NCBI GenBank assembly: GCA_036245525.1
Contig: BTPG01000004.1
Coordinates: forward strand, 18,589,103-18,653,102
From: Semisulcospira habei
Taxonomy: Eukaryota; Mollusca; Gastropoda; Semisulcospiridae
Direction: 5' to 3'
DNA: 64,000 nucleotides
Position 1 is the first letter of the stretch; the number at the start of each line of letters is the position of its first letter. The position numbers and the translations under genes were made by a program. The notes beneath the pieces were generated by a model, which saw nothing but the letters and a program-made list of their open reading frames with translations, searched no databases and was not told the origin of the DNA. Below are positions 18,088 to 29,700 of the stretch, one piece after another.

Positions 18088-18865
18088 TCACACGGCGCGA
18101 CCGGCCCTGAGGAGGCGTCTGGTGATTAGCCAGGAGGTGGGTCGAAAGCTTCGCAGGGCACGACCCACAGCCGTGCGGGTAACCCAAAACTGAGAGGAGT
18201 CCACTCTAGGAGCGCTAGGCCACAGGTCTTTAGCTGAATCCTTCACTTCCTGCCAGAAGGGTCCGAAAAGGAGAAAACCACCCACATGGCTCTGGCGCAG
18301 CTGTGACAGGAAGGTCGCAGGGAGGCCAGGGCAACACTTCAGGACAGCATCGCATCTCATCAGGTCACAGTTCACCGCTGCCACCAGGGCGTTGGTCACG
18401 GCATGGTACACTGCACCGTCATATCCAGCGTGTGGATGTCACGTAAGGGAGTCTCATCCGATCGCTCCCAGAACTCTTTGACAGTACGCACAACCGCCTG
18501 CGTCACCAGATCCAGGAAGCCTGTGCAAGCCAGGGTATTGTGGATCAACGTTGCCATGCTGTCAATAACGGGGGGAATCAACCATTGAGCCAGCAGCTTG
18601 CCTCCAGCCTGCACCTCTGCAGCAGGGTCCAAGGCCGGAAGGGGGCAGACGAAAGATTTGGGAGTGACCCGCATGTCCGCCGGCTATCGAATGTCTGTGA
18701 AGAACCCCTCGTCTCCCAACTTGCCTTGAAGCATATGCGCATTGAAGGCGTTCGTAAGGTCCCGAAAGCTTGGCGGTTGAGGTTAGAGACTTGAAGCGTT
18801 AGGCCTGGAATGGGGCATCCACCGAGGCCGAGGCCTTCCTCTTGATAGGAGGGGATGGCGGGCAC
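18088..18865 (-). pseudogene. DIRS gag-like remnants (copy B1)
   Basis: The minus-strand frames include YHAVTNALVAAVNCDLMRCD, which matches STNALVVAANCDLMRRDG at 41709-41906 in copy B3, so this is a conserved part of the family's gag. Frameshifts break it into three overlapping pieces. Confidence 0.5.
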
Positions 18866-20580
18866 ACGTCCGGCGGTAATATGGCAGCGATCAGACGTGA
18901 GGCCTCCTCCAAGGCAAGACAGGTCTCAGCCCCCGAGGAAGCATCTCCTGCGGCGTAGAGAGCAGCAGGCGAGGGATGGGCTGCGGGGGAATGAGGTAGG
19001 AGGACTGACATGAAAGGCTAGGCCCGAAGCTGAGTCCTCTGGGTGAAGACTGAGGACGTCTCCATCGTAAGCCAGAGGGGAATAGTCCCGAGGGGGAGAA
19101 CGGGCAGGTGGAGACTGGTAGCTTAAGTCAGATGAATGAGACGAGAGCCCACGCGGGGAGCAACGGGGAGGCGAAGGCGGAGGTGTGCACTTAACGAGGC
19201 GGTGCTCAGGCTGACGCCAATACTCTATCGCACTGACCTAAGAGCTCGCTCGCTGGGGGCGAGAGTGAAAACTCCTCCTCCGTTAGTCCTCACCTGTGGT
19301 GTGACGAGGGGATTAGGCCCCAAGGTGAGAGTCACGGCGGCTACGTCGTGGAGAGCGGGGTTGCTGGTCGGCGGGACGTTCGTCCCGGGAGCTAGGAGCA
19401 TCACTTCGTGAGGCGGAGCGCCGACGAGAGGGAGAGATCCGCAAATGAACTGGGGACCTGGCCGCCCCAAAGCATCTGGGAACCGCCACCAACCCCGGAG
19501 ATGCACGACTCGCACGAGACTGCCAAGAAGGTGAAGGTGCGTACCTGTGCTGTCCCGTCCCGCCGTCAACGCTATGCGGGTTCCGCTGCGCGCTGGAAAG
19601 GGCTGCAGGCAGGAATCCACGTTGAGCGTCTGCCTGTGGTTGTCTCCCTGGTGCGCCCTGCAAGGTCTCAGCTGCCACAACCAGGGAGCCATGAGAGACA
19701 GATTGCTGCATCTCAGCCACCACAACCGGGGGGCCATGCGAAACAGAATGCTGCGACTCCGCCACCATGTCCAGGGGGCCCTGGGAGACTGACTGCCGTG
19801 TCCGGCGGGAAGAAGGCCCCACAATGTCCGAAGTCACGTGTCTGCAAGGTCTGGGGGGCCTGGGCGTGCGGGGGTTGGGTGGAGGGATGAGTCCCGACCG
19901 GTCTCATGCTGACGGCATGGGCGGGTCCTTGGACTTAGACGAAGGCCGTCCACGCCGATAGAAAGCCCAAAGCTGGGACCATTTCTACTCCTTCCATGAA
20001 GCGCACTTCTCACAGGTACAGGAGGAAGAGCAGCCGGAGCATAGAAGACAGAGAGAGTGTGAGTCAGTAGGCCACTGAAAGCCCTTACACTTCTTACAGG
20101 TGCACAATTGGGCACTGCAACAAAAAGCACAACCACATGAAATACAACTGCATGGGGCCACCAACGAAAGGCCTCGTGGAAGAAACTAACGAAAACTTGT
20201 CGAGCGCGAAGTCCGGTCAAGTCACTTTTTAAATCTAACAAAATTCCACAGGTGATGCCAACGCCGGATGTAAGATGAGAACGGCCCTCTCGTAGGCATA
20301 ACCCGAGGCCTTACCTCACCATCTTCTTATCCTAGTAGCAAGCTTGCAAAAACAGGGTAGCCGTAGGACGCAATCCAAACCAAACCAAGCTGGAAGGCTG
20401 AACCGGTCAACCGTTCTCACGTAAGCCAAGCTTAAGACTGGCATGACTACATTGCTCATGTGACCTCAGGGAGGGAAGTGGAGGTTACCCAGGGTTCTTG
20501 GATACAGCTCCCTAGAGTTGCATCCCTGGTTGTGTAGATACACACAAGGGGTTCTAAGGCTGAAATTGGTAAGCTAAGTG

Positions 20581-21468
20581 CAGTGTTGATTCTAGGATTT
20601 CAGAAAAGTGAGCCCAAAGGCTCCCTCTAATCAAAAAAGGGAGCCCCTCAAGGTGTAAAAGGGAGGCCCTCAAATCGCGTTGCACTGCTTACTTTAAAAC
20701 GACATATATACACACATTCATACATACAGTGGAGTCCGCTTAACACGAATTTCTGGGGACACGGAAAATCACTTCGTGTTAACCGTATTTCGTGTTAACC
20801 AATATGGCCTCAAAATTGATCACGGCCCTCAAGGAGAAAGTGTGTAAGACGTGTGCGTGAATGAGTACCAGGTTAAAAGTGCACGACATTATCGTACTTT
20901 CTATGCATACCTTCAGCTCGCTAGGAAAACACAAGGAAACGTGTACAGCTCGAGTATTTAATGTAAATCCATCAGGTAAAATCCATACTAAGTTACAATC
21001 CTCAGGTAAAAGCAACACAGGCTGAAGTACAATCCCGCATCAGTAAAAGGGTTGTGTTGGTACACGAATGATACAACATGAATACAGTACAGAAATGCTA
21101 GCCAATGAGAAGACAGATTACAACAGCCGAAGGCTATTCAGCCAATCACAGACTAGAGTTCGCTCTGATCTGTCATGTGTACTTCCACAGCGCGAGAGCG
21201 ACACGTGAATTGGTTTTCTGTGAATGGAATCTGTGTTCGTGTTAAACAGGTGAATAATAGTGAAATTGCCCTGGCTCGACTCAGGCCACACTGCACCAAG
21301 ACGCTCGAGCAGGCTTTTACGCAGCAGCGGTGCGGCCGCGCTGGTCGTGCAAAAAAGCGTCCAGTTTCTTTTTTCTGCGATTCTTCGGCCGCGCTATCGG
21401 TGTTTTTTTGAGATTTGGAGCATAATATTGCGAGAAATCACGCAAAACGTGCTCTAGAATCAACACTT
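20581..21468. mobile_element. hAT-like non-autonomous element inside B1
   Basis: Starts CAGTGTTGATTCTAG and ends CTAGAATCAACACTT (15-bp inverted repeats with one terminal mismatch); TAAGTG flanks both sides (20575-20580, 21469-21474). The B1 repeat resumes cleanly afterwards. Inside, CAGTGGAGTCCGCTTAACAC (from 20728) looks like a pogo/Tigger-type terminus, so a second element may be nested. No transposase recognised. hAT assignment rests on the CAGTG start; the 6-bp duplication is shorter than the usual 8. Confidence 0.6.
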
Positions 21469-21650
21469 TAAGTGTACCTTTCATATAGTAATACCATCAG
21501 TAAGGGTTTTGAAGAAAAACAAAGTCATGCACGTTCTCTTGTACATTACCGGTTACCTTAACCCATATCATACCGAGGCTAAAAGCTTCAAATTTGTGCA
21601 CTGTCATATATACAGTACTTACAGATACGGATATAGACCAATGGCTTTAA

Positions 21651-21716
21651 TTCAAGGGTGGTGCCAGAATAGCTTGGCGCTTAGAGGTGCCAAGCTATTC
21701 TGGCACTACCCTTGAA
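21651..21716. repeat. Hairpin MITE copy H4
   Basis: Arms TTCAAGGGTGGTGCCAGAAT... and ...ATTCTGGCACTACCCTTGAA with a 6-base loop. The surrounding MITE starts TTAACCCATATCAT at 21558 and ends in a decayed ATGATAAGG near 21767. Confidence 0.85.
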
Positions 21717-21845
21717 CTATTTTAGTCAAACTTATTTCCCCCACTGGTGTATTCCAAATGATAAGGAGTAAGCATAACAAAACGAACAATTTTTTTAGAG
21801 TAACCAATCCAGACCAAAAAGGTAACTGCCAAGCGTGTAATATGC

Positions 21846-22103
21846 AAAGAAGTACCCAACGGAGAAGAAACACGCTTAGAAAAGACGGGTACAACACAAT
21901 TTATTAATATTTCGGGTAAATACCCTTTGTCAAAATAGACAAACAAACAGAGATTAGCCGCATTCCTTCTCCCAATGAAGATAAGTAGCGGCTAATCTCT
22001 GTTTGTTTGTCTATTTTGACAAAGGGTATTTACCCGAAATATTAATAAATTGTGTTGTACCCGTCTTTTCTAAGCGTGTTTCTTCTCCGTTGGGTACTTC
22101 TTT
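21846..22103. repeat. 116-bp near-perfect inverted repeat (palindrome)
   Basis: 21846-21961 and 21988-22103 are reverse complements with no mismatch that I can see, separated by 26 bases. Arm starts AAAGAAGTACCCAACGGAG and ends GAGATTAGCCGC. TTTTAGAGTAAC occurs just outside both sides (about 21795 and 22101). No coding potential. Confidence 0.9.
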
Positions 22104-22145
22104 TAGAGTAACGTACAAGGGAACTGTGCATGGCTTTCTGCTTTA

Positions 22146-22232
22146 CTTGTTTACTCTGCTCAGCCATTAGCGTGTCAGTCTATTTTTAGGTGAGGGCCTT
22201 CTCAGAACAGAGCAAGGTAAATGTAAAATTAC
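22146..22232. repeat. Inverted partner of 16494-16583
   Basis: TGTCAGTCTATTTTTAGGTG and CCTTCTCAGAACAGAGCAA are the reverse complement of the blocks left of copy B1. Confidence 0.8.
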
Positions 22233-22331
22233 TTGGTATTAAGATGACATGTCAGAGTGGAATCTCCTGTGTCTAAATGAACCATAGCAGACTACTTGAG
22301 GTGAAGCGTTTCATAGTCGTTTGTTGCACCA

Positions 22332-22396
22332 GCAAGAGACATAAATTCTCATTAGCCTCTGCGGATGCAGAGGCTAGTTAGAATTATGCCTCTTGC
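22332..22396. repeat. Second-type hairpin repeat, copy S1
   Basis: GCAAGAGACATAAATTCTCA pairs imperfectly with the arm ending ATTATGCCTCTTGC; the stem top is AGCCTCTGC/GCAGAGGCT. Related to 33026-33092. Confidence 0.8.
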
Positions 22397-22969
22397 AGAT
22401 GGAACAGATGGCAGAAAGGCTGTTTTGCCTGAACAAAAATGAATTTTTCTCTAAAATGAATTTTTTCGAAAAATACTTGCCGATGACATTACTGTTAGGA
22501 ATGGTGTCTTAGCTAGCATAATTTTAGCAAAAAATCGGTTGTGTACCTGTGGCAGGGGAGGCAACAAGGGGCGCCATACGCCTAGCCAGTATCCCGAGTA
22601 GCCTCCCTTCCATCCCCATCCGGGCCACTGCCTACCGGATACTCGCCAGTCTGTTTACTTGGCTGACTAGCGGCAAGCGGGGCTGGCGGGAGGGTCATAC
22701 GAGTAATGTCATCGGTAAGTATTTTTCGAAAAAATACATTTTAGAGAAAAATTCATTTGTTTCCTCAAAACACATTACCGATGACATTACTGTTAGGAAG
22801 AATTACGAAGAGGAGGAGGGTGCCGCTTATAACGCCCCTAACCCGCCACTGCCAACTAGACCCCCACCCCCCCACCCCCCAGGAGCAACCTCCCGATAAT
22901 TTTAGCGAAGAAAGCCAACGGCACCGAGGGTGCCGAGAGGGAGTGTTGCGCTCCGGGGATGCTTCCCCC

Positions 22970-23715
22970 CTTATCCCCACGGTATGTTACCCGCGGGGCT
23001 GTGGGGGAGGGGGACATGAGAGGAACTCGCGCTCCCAGAGTGGTCCCTCGGGTAGCCTCGGGCGAAGTAGACTCCGCTCACCCCCGCACAGCCGCCGCAA
23101 GTCCTAGACGGCTCCATAGCGGTCGAATGCGAGTGCGCGGCCGTGGCTTTAACCTTGTACATCCTGATGATCAATCCTTTGGCTGCATTAGGGTAGAGGT
23201 CCTGGTAGGCGGCGGGAAGAACGCCATTCTGAGCCTACAGTCTGGGGTGAAAAGTCATCCCCTCCTGGAAGGAGGGTGCATCCCCTGCGTATCGGCTTGG
23301 GTCCGGCACAGGTGTCCACATAAGGTTCCCACCGGATGCTGCTGTCTGCATCCCGGGCCGGGATGGAATCCCCGCCGGGCCGAAGGGTGACCGACTGGGC
23401 ACACCAAGGAACCAGGTCGTGACAAGATGTCGGATTGGCCCGCCGACGTCCCGCCAACCATCCAACTGCCCGTCTGAGGGAAGCGCTGAGGAGCATGCAG
23501 ATCACTGACGCGGCGATGGACAGTCGGAAGTATGTCCTCCGAGCAGAACACAGGTCCAAGATGAGCCCACGTAGCCCCTAGGCAAGGTCCTGTCGCGGCA
23601 ACCTCGGGCGAAGGCGGAGCGTCGGGATGCCGGTGAGGTCTGTACCGGTGTCCAGGTCGGCCAATCTAAGAATTCCAGCCGCCTAAGGGCCGTCCGGCAC
23701 GGGGGAAGAGGCACT
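22970..23715 (-). pseudogene. Decayed tyrosine recombinase region (copy B2)
   Basis: It occupies the recombinase position next to the left repeat. I recognise it by position and by DNA similarity to the better copies at 16912 and 44727, but frameshifts leave no readable catalytic box. Confidence 0.35.
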
Positions 23716-24207
23716 CGTCGTCACCAGCATCGCCCAGGACTCGCTTCTTTCCCACGTAACCTCGCCTGTTCGAGTGTCCATGGACTGTAGCGATAGCTCC
23801 CCCTGCTGCACTCAAGGAGTCTCTAGCGGCGAGGGTAAGCCACCCCAAGTCCAAGCGTGGCAGTAGAGTTCTCTGGCTGCAAGCATCGCACGTGGGGTGG
23901 AGATGCAGCGAGGGGGGCTCATGGCGAGGTTCGGGCGGCCGAAGGCCCACGAGCGCGTATCGCCGCACGTATCCACCCAGACCAGGAGCGTGTGGACGCC
24001 TAGAGCTTGGCCAGGAGCTGGGCCTAGCACCGTAGGTTGGTCGGCAAGGCATCGAGACCGTCCCCGGAGAGGTTGAGAGTGGCGACCGCTGAGGCTAGCG
24101 GAACTGGACCAGAGGCGACAAAGCGGGGAAGCTGTCGATTCCACGTAGGCGCGATCATGGGGACTCTCCACTGCACAGGGCACCCGAACGATGTCCGGCC
24201 GGCATGT

Positions 24208-25744
24208 TCACTCTGTGCGGAGAAGCAGGCCACGATGCGCGATGGGGTCTGCAGGTCCTGCGGGAGCCCCGGGAAGTCTCTTGCTCGGAAGTGAAGTCCC
24301 GATCTTCACACCAAGGGAACCCCTGGCAGAGGAGGAAGAACAGGGCGAGGAACTGAGTCCCACCCTGCTTCTGAAGTGGTCGACTACTGTGGAGCTGCCG
24401 GAGGGGGTGAGGGGGGGGATAAGAGGGGAAGTCCCGTCACGCATGCGTTGGGATCCGACCCGCGAAAAAGGCGAGGACGTAGCATCGGTCACCCGCGAAA
24501 CCGAGACTTGAGGTCGCCTGTCGAGGTTCGTCCGGGGAGAGGCAGGAGCAGCTGAAGCGGAAGCAGTAGAGTCGCCGTAGGGGAAGAGGGTCAGCTGCGG
24601 TACACACCAGTTCGCGACGCCGAAGTCCCCGTCTGTGGAGAATGCATGCCCTTGAGACCACTGCCGCGTAGGGTTCGTCCAGTGCTGCATTCGTCGCTCC
24701 GGAAACCGCCCTGGAGCGGTCGGCGCGAGGTTCCATCGCCAGGTAGAAAAGCAGCGCCAAGACGTGAGGTCGAACTTCCCCACGTAGACCAGGAACCCAG
24801 ACTGCAGAGGAGGTCCCGAAGGGCGACCGGATCCTTTTCCAAGGGGGGCTCCGAATGGTCTCGCAAGAAACGGACGTCTAGGGATGTCAAGGCGGAGCAC
24901 AAGGAGTCTTGTATGCAACGGAGTACCGCCATGGTAGAACCCCACAGAGGCTGCGATGGACACCGAAGGGGGAGCACGACCCTAATAGCCCACGCCGTCA
25001 AAGGCAAGGCAGAGAGAACGGGTGGAGATGGTGTCTGGGGACAAGCAGAACGCCTTCTTCTCCAAGGAGGTCTCGGGCCGGTTCCGCAAGCGACGAGCAT
25101 CTTCTGTATTGTCTAGGAAGTCGACGAGTCCAGGCTGAAGGCCCCGTCCAAGTCTGCACTGCAAGGCGAAGTCTCGGGCTGTCTCCATGCTGAAGGACAG
25201 GGTGGGGACGAACCTGTACAACGTGGTGCGCGGGTCGACTGTCGTAGCCACTACCAGAGGTCGGGAGGTCGAGGCCGCAGCGCAGGGGGGCACCCTGAAG
25301 TACCCGTGCACACGAAGTGGTAGCCGCAAGGCGTCGACCCAGGAGAGACCGGCCCGCCAGGCAGACCGTAACCGCGGCTAGTGGAGCGAGTCTCCGATCC
25401 TCGACGCTCGGAACGAAGTCCGGAAGAGGCGTAGTCAAGCGCCGTCTCCGCATTCCTCTCTGTCTACTTAGGGTCAGGGCCGGAAGGCGACGTCCCTGTC
25501 CGCAAGACACCCGGCGCCTGAGAAGAATCCGTGCCGTCGAAGGAGCCTGCCAAGGGCGGAAGGCGCGAAGCACCGGTCCCAGAACCAGAAGGCTGGGGAG
25601 GTGGGCAGAACCGCTTGGTCCGCCGATGGCCATCGCACAGGCCGACGCTCTCCTCCGGAAGTGAGGGGAAGGCGTGTCATCCACCGGGTGAAGACGAGCT
25701 GCGAAGCAACGCGCCGCCACGTGCAGGGCTGGGGAGTCTCGCAC
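24208..25744 (-). pseudogene. Decayed reverse transcriptase / RNase H (copy B2)
   Basis: The frame near 24750 carries SGFLVYVGKFDLTSW, the RT thumb-proximal LGF-V-x-x-K-S/F motif, matching GFLVYVGKSDFTSQRRLAW at 51114-51374 in copy B4. The remainder is spread over three frames by small indels. It would have been the element's RT; now non-functional. Confidence 0.5.
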
Positions 25745-26747
25745 CTATTACCTGCAACACACACACAGAATATATGCCCATGAGCCCCCGAGCCACCGGG
25801 TCCCAGTATAATCGGGATGCCGAGTTAAGTGCCTAAATTGCACAGTTTTGGCTGGCAGATTTTAATGCCAGGAGGTGCAAACAATCCCTCACAAGACATA
25901 AATACCTATAATATGTACCCCTATAGAAACATAAAAGACGCATGTAGACACATGTGCACAGAGCCGCGTGCGTCCTGGGGGGGGGGGGGGGGGGGGGGGG
26001 GGCCTAGGGTGTCAGGCGTCCCGAACGCGGTAGCACTCTGTGTGCGTAACTTCTCCCATGGAGAAAACGATCGGCTACGGGAGGCGGCTCTGAACTCCCG
26101 TCCACGCTCAGCGTCCTTCACATTGTTGAGCGGGCGCACACTGGTCCCGCAGTCTCGTCCGGCGTCGCCAGTGGCCGGGCTATGGGACGGCCCTGGGGCT
26201 AGGAGCCGGCATGCGTGCTGTTCATATCCTGAGGGGCTGGAGAGTCACCACCAACAGCCGTGCCGATCCCCGGTTCCGCGCAGGTGGGGAGGCGGGACGT
26301 GTCAGCACGCTGAGGGCCAGGCTCCAGCGGTAGGGGGCACGAAGTCCTGCAGAGGCCGAGGTCCGACGCTAGTCCAGGACCCCTAACTCCAAGTACCCTT
26401 CCCGAAAGGAGGGCAGGCAGGGCGAACTATCTCTCCAAGACAAGAGATGTCCACGGCCGCGGACGAGCGGCCGCACAAAGATCCAGCATCTCTCCAGATC
26501 CACGGTACTGCGCAACGGTCCGGGGGCTGGAAGGCTATGTGCAAGCTGGCTGTGTCACGATCGCGCAAGCACTCTGCGGAACAACTCAAATGTTCACACC
26601 CATCGTTCCGGAAGCTTGCGCCCGTCCGTTACGAGGCCGAGGTCCGAAGTTCGTCCATGCCATCCGACCCCATGTACCCTCCCGAAATGGAGGGTAGGCA
26701 GGGTGAAATCTCCCGTTCATTCAGGCCTACTGACCCCAAGTACCCTC

Positions 26748-29700
26748 GCGCTGGGACCATACGGCGTTGAGGCGCGTCCCCTGGGTGGTGGATAGGGGGT
26801 CCCTCGTGAGAGGGGTGCACCGAATGAAATAAGGTGCCGTGAACCAACATGGTCTAAGGGAAGGTGACCCCGACAGAAAACCCCTGGTCCTCCTAGTAAG
26901 GGGGTTGGGCGTGGGGGTAGCTTCCCCACCCTGCAAAAAAGGAAATAGCTACAAAAACGCCAGAGGGAGAGGAGAGGGGGAGATGATTCTGTATTCAGGT
27001 CATGAAGAGGAGAATGCCCCCCATACAGAAGGAGTAGCACTCATGCTGTCACCAGTGGCACAGAGAGCGCTGATGGGCTGGGAACCTCTTGGGCCAAGAA
27101 TTATAACAGCAGCCTTTAGAACCAAGAAAAAGCTCAAGCTGAACGTCATCCAGTGTTATGCGCCCACCAATGACAGTGACGAGGAAGAGAAACAAGAGTT
27201 CTACGACCGACTCCAGAGTGCCGTGGACAAATGTGCGGAGCGAGACATCACCATCGTCATGGGCGATTTTAATGCCAAAATAGGGGAGGACAACACCGGA
27301 TACGAAGAGGTGATGGGGAGACAGGGACTAGGCTCGGAGATGAGTGAGAACGGGGAGAGGTTTGTAGACTTTTGTGCTCTAAACCGACTTGTCATTGGAG
27401 GCAGCATCTTCCCACACAGAAGAATACACAAAGCAACTTGGGTCTCACCTGACCATACAACAGAGAACCAAATAGACCATATCTGCATTAGCAAGAAATT
27501 TAGAAGATCCCTTCAAGATGTTCGAGTGAGGAGGGGAGCAGATGTCGCCTCAGACCACCATCTGCTTACCTTAAGAATGAAGCTCAAGCTAAAGAAAAGC
27601 CGCACAGAGACAACAAGAAGACAGCGCTATAATGTAGGCCTCCTGAGAGAAACTGGAGTTAGAGAAGAGTTCAAACTGGTGCTGTCCAACCGGTTTCAAG
27701 CGCTACAGGAGCTAGTAAATGAAGAGGAGGCGGTCACCACAGAGCAGCAGTGGAAGGCAGTTAGAGAGGCGCTGAACTCAACCTGCAAAGACACTGTAGG
27801 GCTCAGGAAACACCACCACAAGGACTGGCTGTCGGCACAGACCTTGAAGAAGATAGAAGCGAGGAAGCAGAAGAAAGCAGCGGTCAACAACAGTCGCACG
27901 AGAGCAGCCAAAGTAAGGGCACAGGGGGAATACTCGCAAGCCAACCGCGAGGTGAAGAGGAGTATCAGGGCAGACAAGAGGGCCTACACAGACAGCCTGG
28001 GAGCAGAGGCAGAAAAGGCAGCAGGCAGCGGCAACATGAAACAGCTCTACGACATTACCAGAAGATTGTCGGGTAAGTATGGCCATACAGAAAGACCAGT
28101 AAAAGACAAAGAAGGCAAGCCTATTGCAGACAGAGCAGACCAACTCGACAGATGGGCCGAGTATTTTGAAGAGTTACTGAACAGACCTAGCCCACCCGAC
28201 CCCCCAGACATCCAGCCGGCAGAGACTGACCTACCCATCAGCTGTGACAGACCCAGCCGGGAAGAGATCAGAAAAGCAGTGGCATTTTTGAAGAATGGCA
28301 AAGCAGCAGGGCCAGATGGCATCCCAGCGGAGTCTCTGAAAGCAGACCTAGAGACAACAGTTGAGATGCTGTACCCACTGTTTGGAAAGATCTGGGAAGA
28401 GGAGGTGATGCCAGCTGACTGGAAGGAGGGGTACCTAATCAAGCTTCCCAAGAAAGGCGACCTCAGCAAGTGTTCCAACTACAGAGGAATCACCTTGCTG
28501 TCAGTACCAGGAAAGGTCTTCAACAGGATCATCCTAGAGAGAATGAAGAGCTCCGTTGACCCCCAGCTGAGAGACCAGCAAGCAGGATTCAGGAAGAACC
28601 GATCATGTACAGACCAGATCGCCACTCTCCGCATCATCGTGGAACAGTCTCTGGAGTGGAGCTCCCCGCTGTACGTCAACTTTGTGGATTATGAGAAAGC
28701 ATTTGACAGCGTGGACCGAGAGACTCTGTGGAAACTCCTACGACATTACGGTGTACCCACAAAGCTCGTCCGCCTGATCAAGAGTAGCTATGATGGCATG
28801 ACATGTCGCGTGATCCACGAAGGGCAGTTCACCAGAGAGCTCCAGGTCAGAACTGGTGTCAGGCAGGGGTGTCTGCTGTCTCCGTTCCTCTTCCTACTGG
28901 CCATAGACTGGGTCATGAAGAGGACCACAGAGCACAGACGAAGTGGAATACAGTGGACACTGTGGACACAGCTTGACGACCTCGATTTTGCAGACGACTT
29001 GGCATTACTGTCCCACACTCATCAACAAATGCAGGACAAGACCACGAGGCTTGCTGACATCTCGTCCCAAGTGGGCCTCACCATTCACAAACAGAAAACA
29101 AAGACAATGAGGCTGAACGCAACCAGGGAAGAACCAGTCTTGCTTGCTGGCACCCCGTTGGAGGAGGTGGAGTCCTTCACCTATCTCGGGAGCATCATAG
29201 ACAAAAAAGGCGGCACTGATGCAGATGTCAGAGCACGAATCGGTAAAGCCAGAGCAGCCTTTCTCCAGTTGAAAAAAGTGTGGAGTTCCAGAGAGCTGTC
29301 ACAACACACCAAAGTCCGGATATTCAACTCCAATGTAAAAGCAGTTCTCCTATATGGAGCAGAGACATGGAGATTGACAAAAACCACAGTCAACAGAGTA
29401 CAGACCTTCATGAACAGTTGCCTTAGAAGAATTTTGAAAATCCACTGGCCAGAGAAGATCAGCAACGTCAGACTCTGGGAGAGAACAGAGCAGATAACAG
29501 CAGAGAATGAAATTGGGCGAAGAAGATGGGGATGGATCGGTCACAGTCTGAGAAAGCCAGCTTCCAGTATCACTAGGCAGGCATTGTCATGGAACCCCCA
29601 GGGAAAGAGGAAAAGAGGTAGGCCGAGAAACTCCTGGCGTCGAGACCTCCAAGCAGACATCAAGAGACTGGGAACCACCTGGAGTAGAATCGAAGGAGAA

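Larger units (their letters stand above)
16583..21521 (-). mobile_element. DIRS-like family B, copy B1
   Basis: Left end TTCTCTAAAATG then ACTTACCGATGGCATTACTA; right end ...AATACCATCAGTAAGGGTTTTG. The inverted repeats flank a tyrosine recombinase remnant (16912-17385), gag remnants (18088-18865) and a Cys-rich tract near 19980-20140. RT and RNase H are missing, so the copy is internally deleted. An internal complementary region lies near 16840-16920. It belongs to the sub-family with GGTACA-type ends (with B0 and B3). A hAT-like element at 20581-21468 splits its right repeat. Confidence 0.7.
21522..22437. other. WDR26 intron between B1 and B2
   Basis: No exon recognised. It contains hairpin MITE H4 (about 21562-21767), the long palindrome 21846-22103, the inverted partner of 16494-16583 and a second-type hairpin at 22332-22396. 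Confidence 0.6.

Noticed and set aside
19136..20241. GC-rich open frames on both strands in copy B1
   Set aside because: Low-complexity Arg/Pro/Gly-rich translations with no domain; expected from GC-rich decayed retroelement sequence.
23188..26386. Multiple overlapping plus-strand frames of 60-185 codons in copy B2
   Set aside because: Shadows of the decayed minus-strand RT region, without recognisable motifs.
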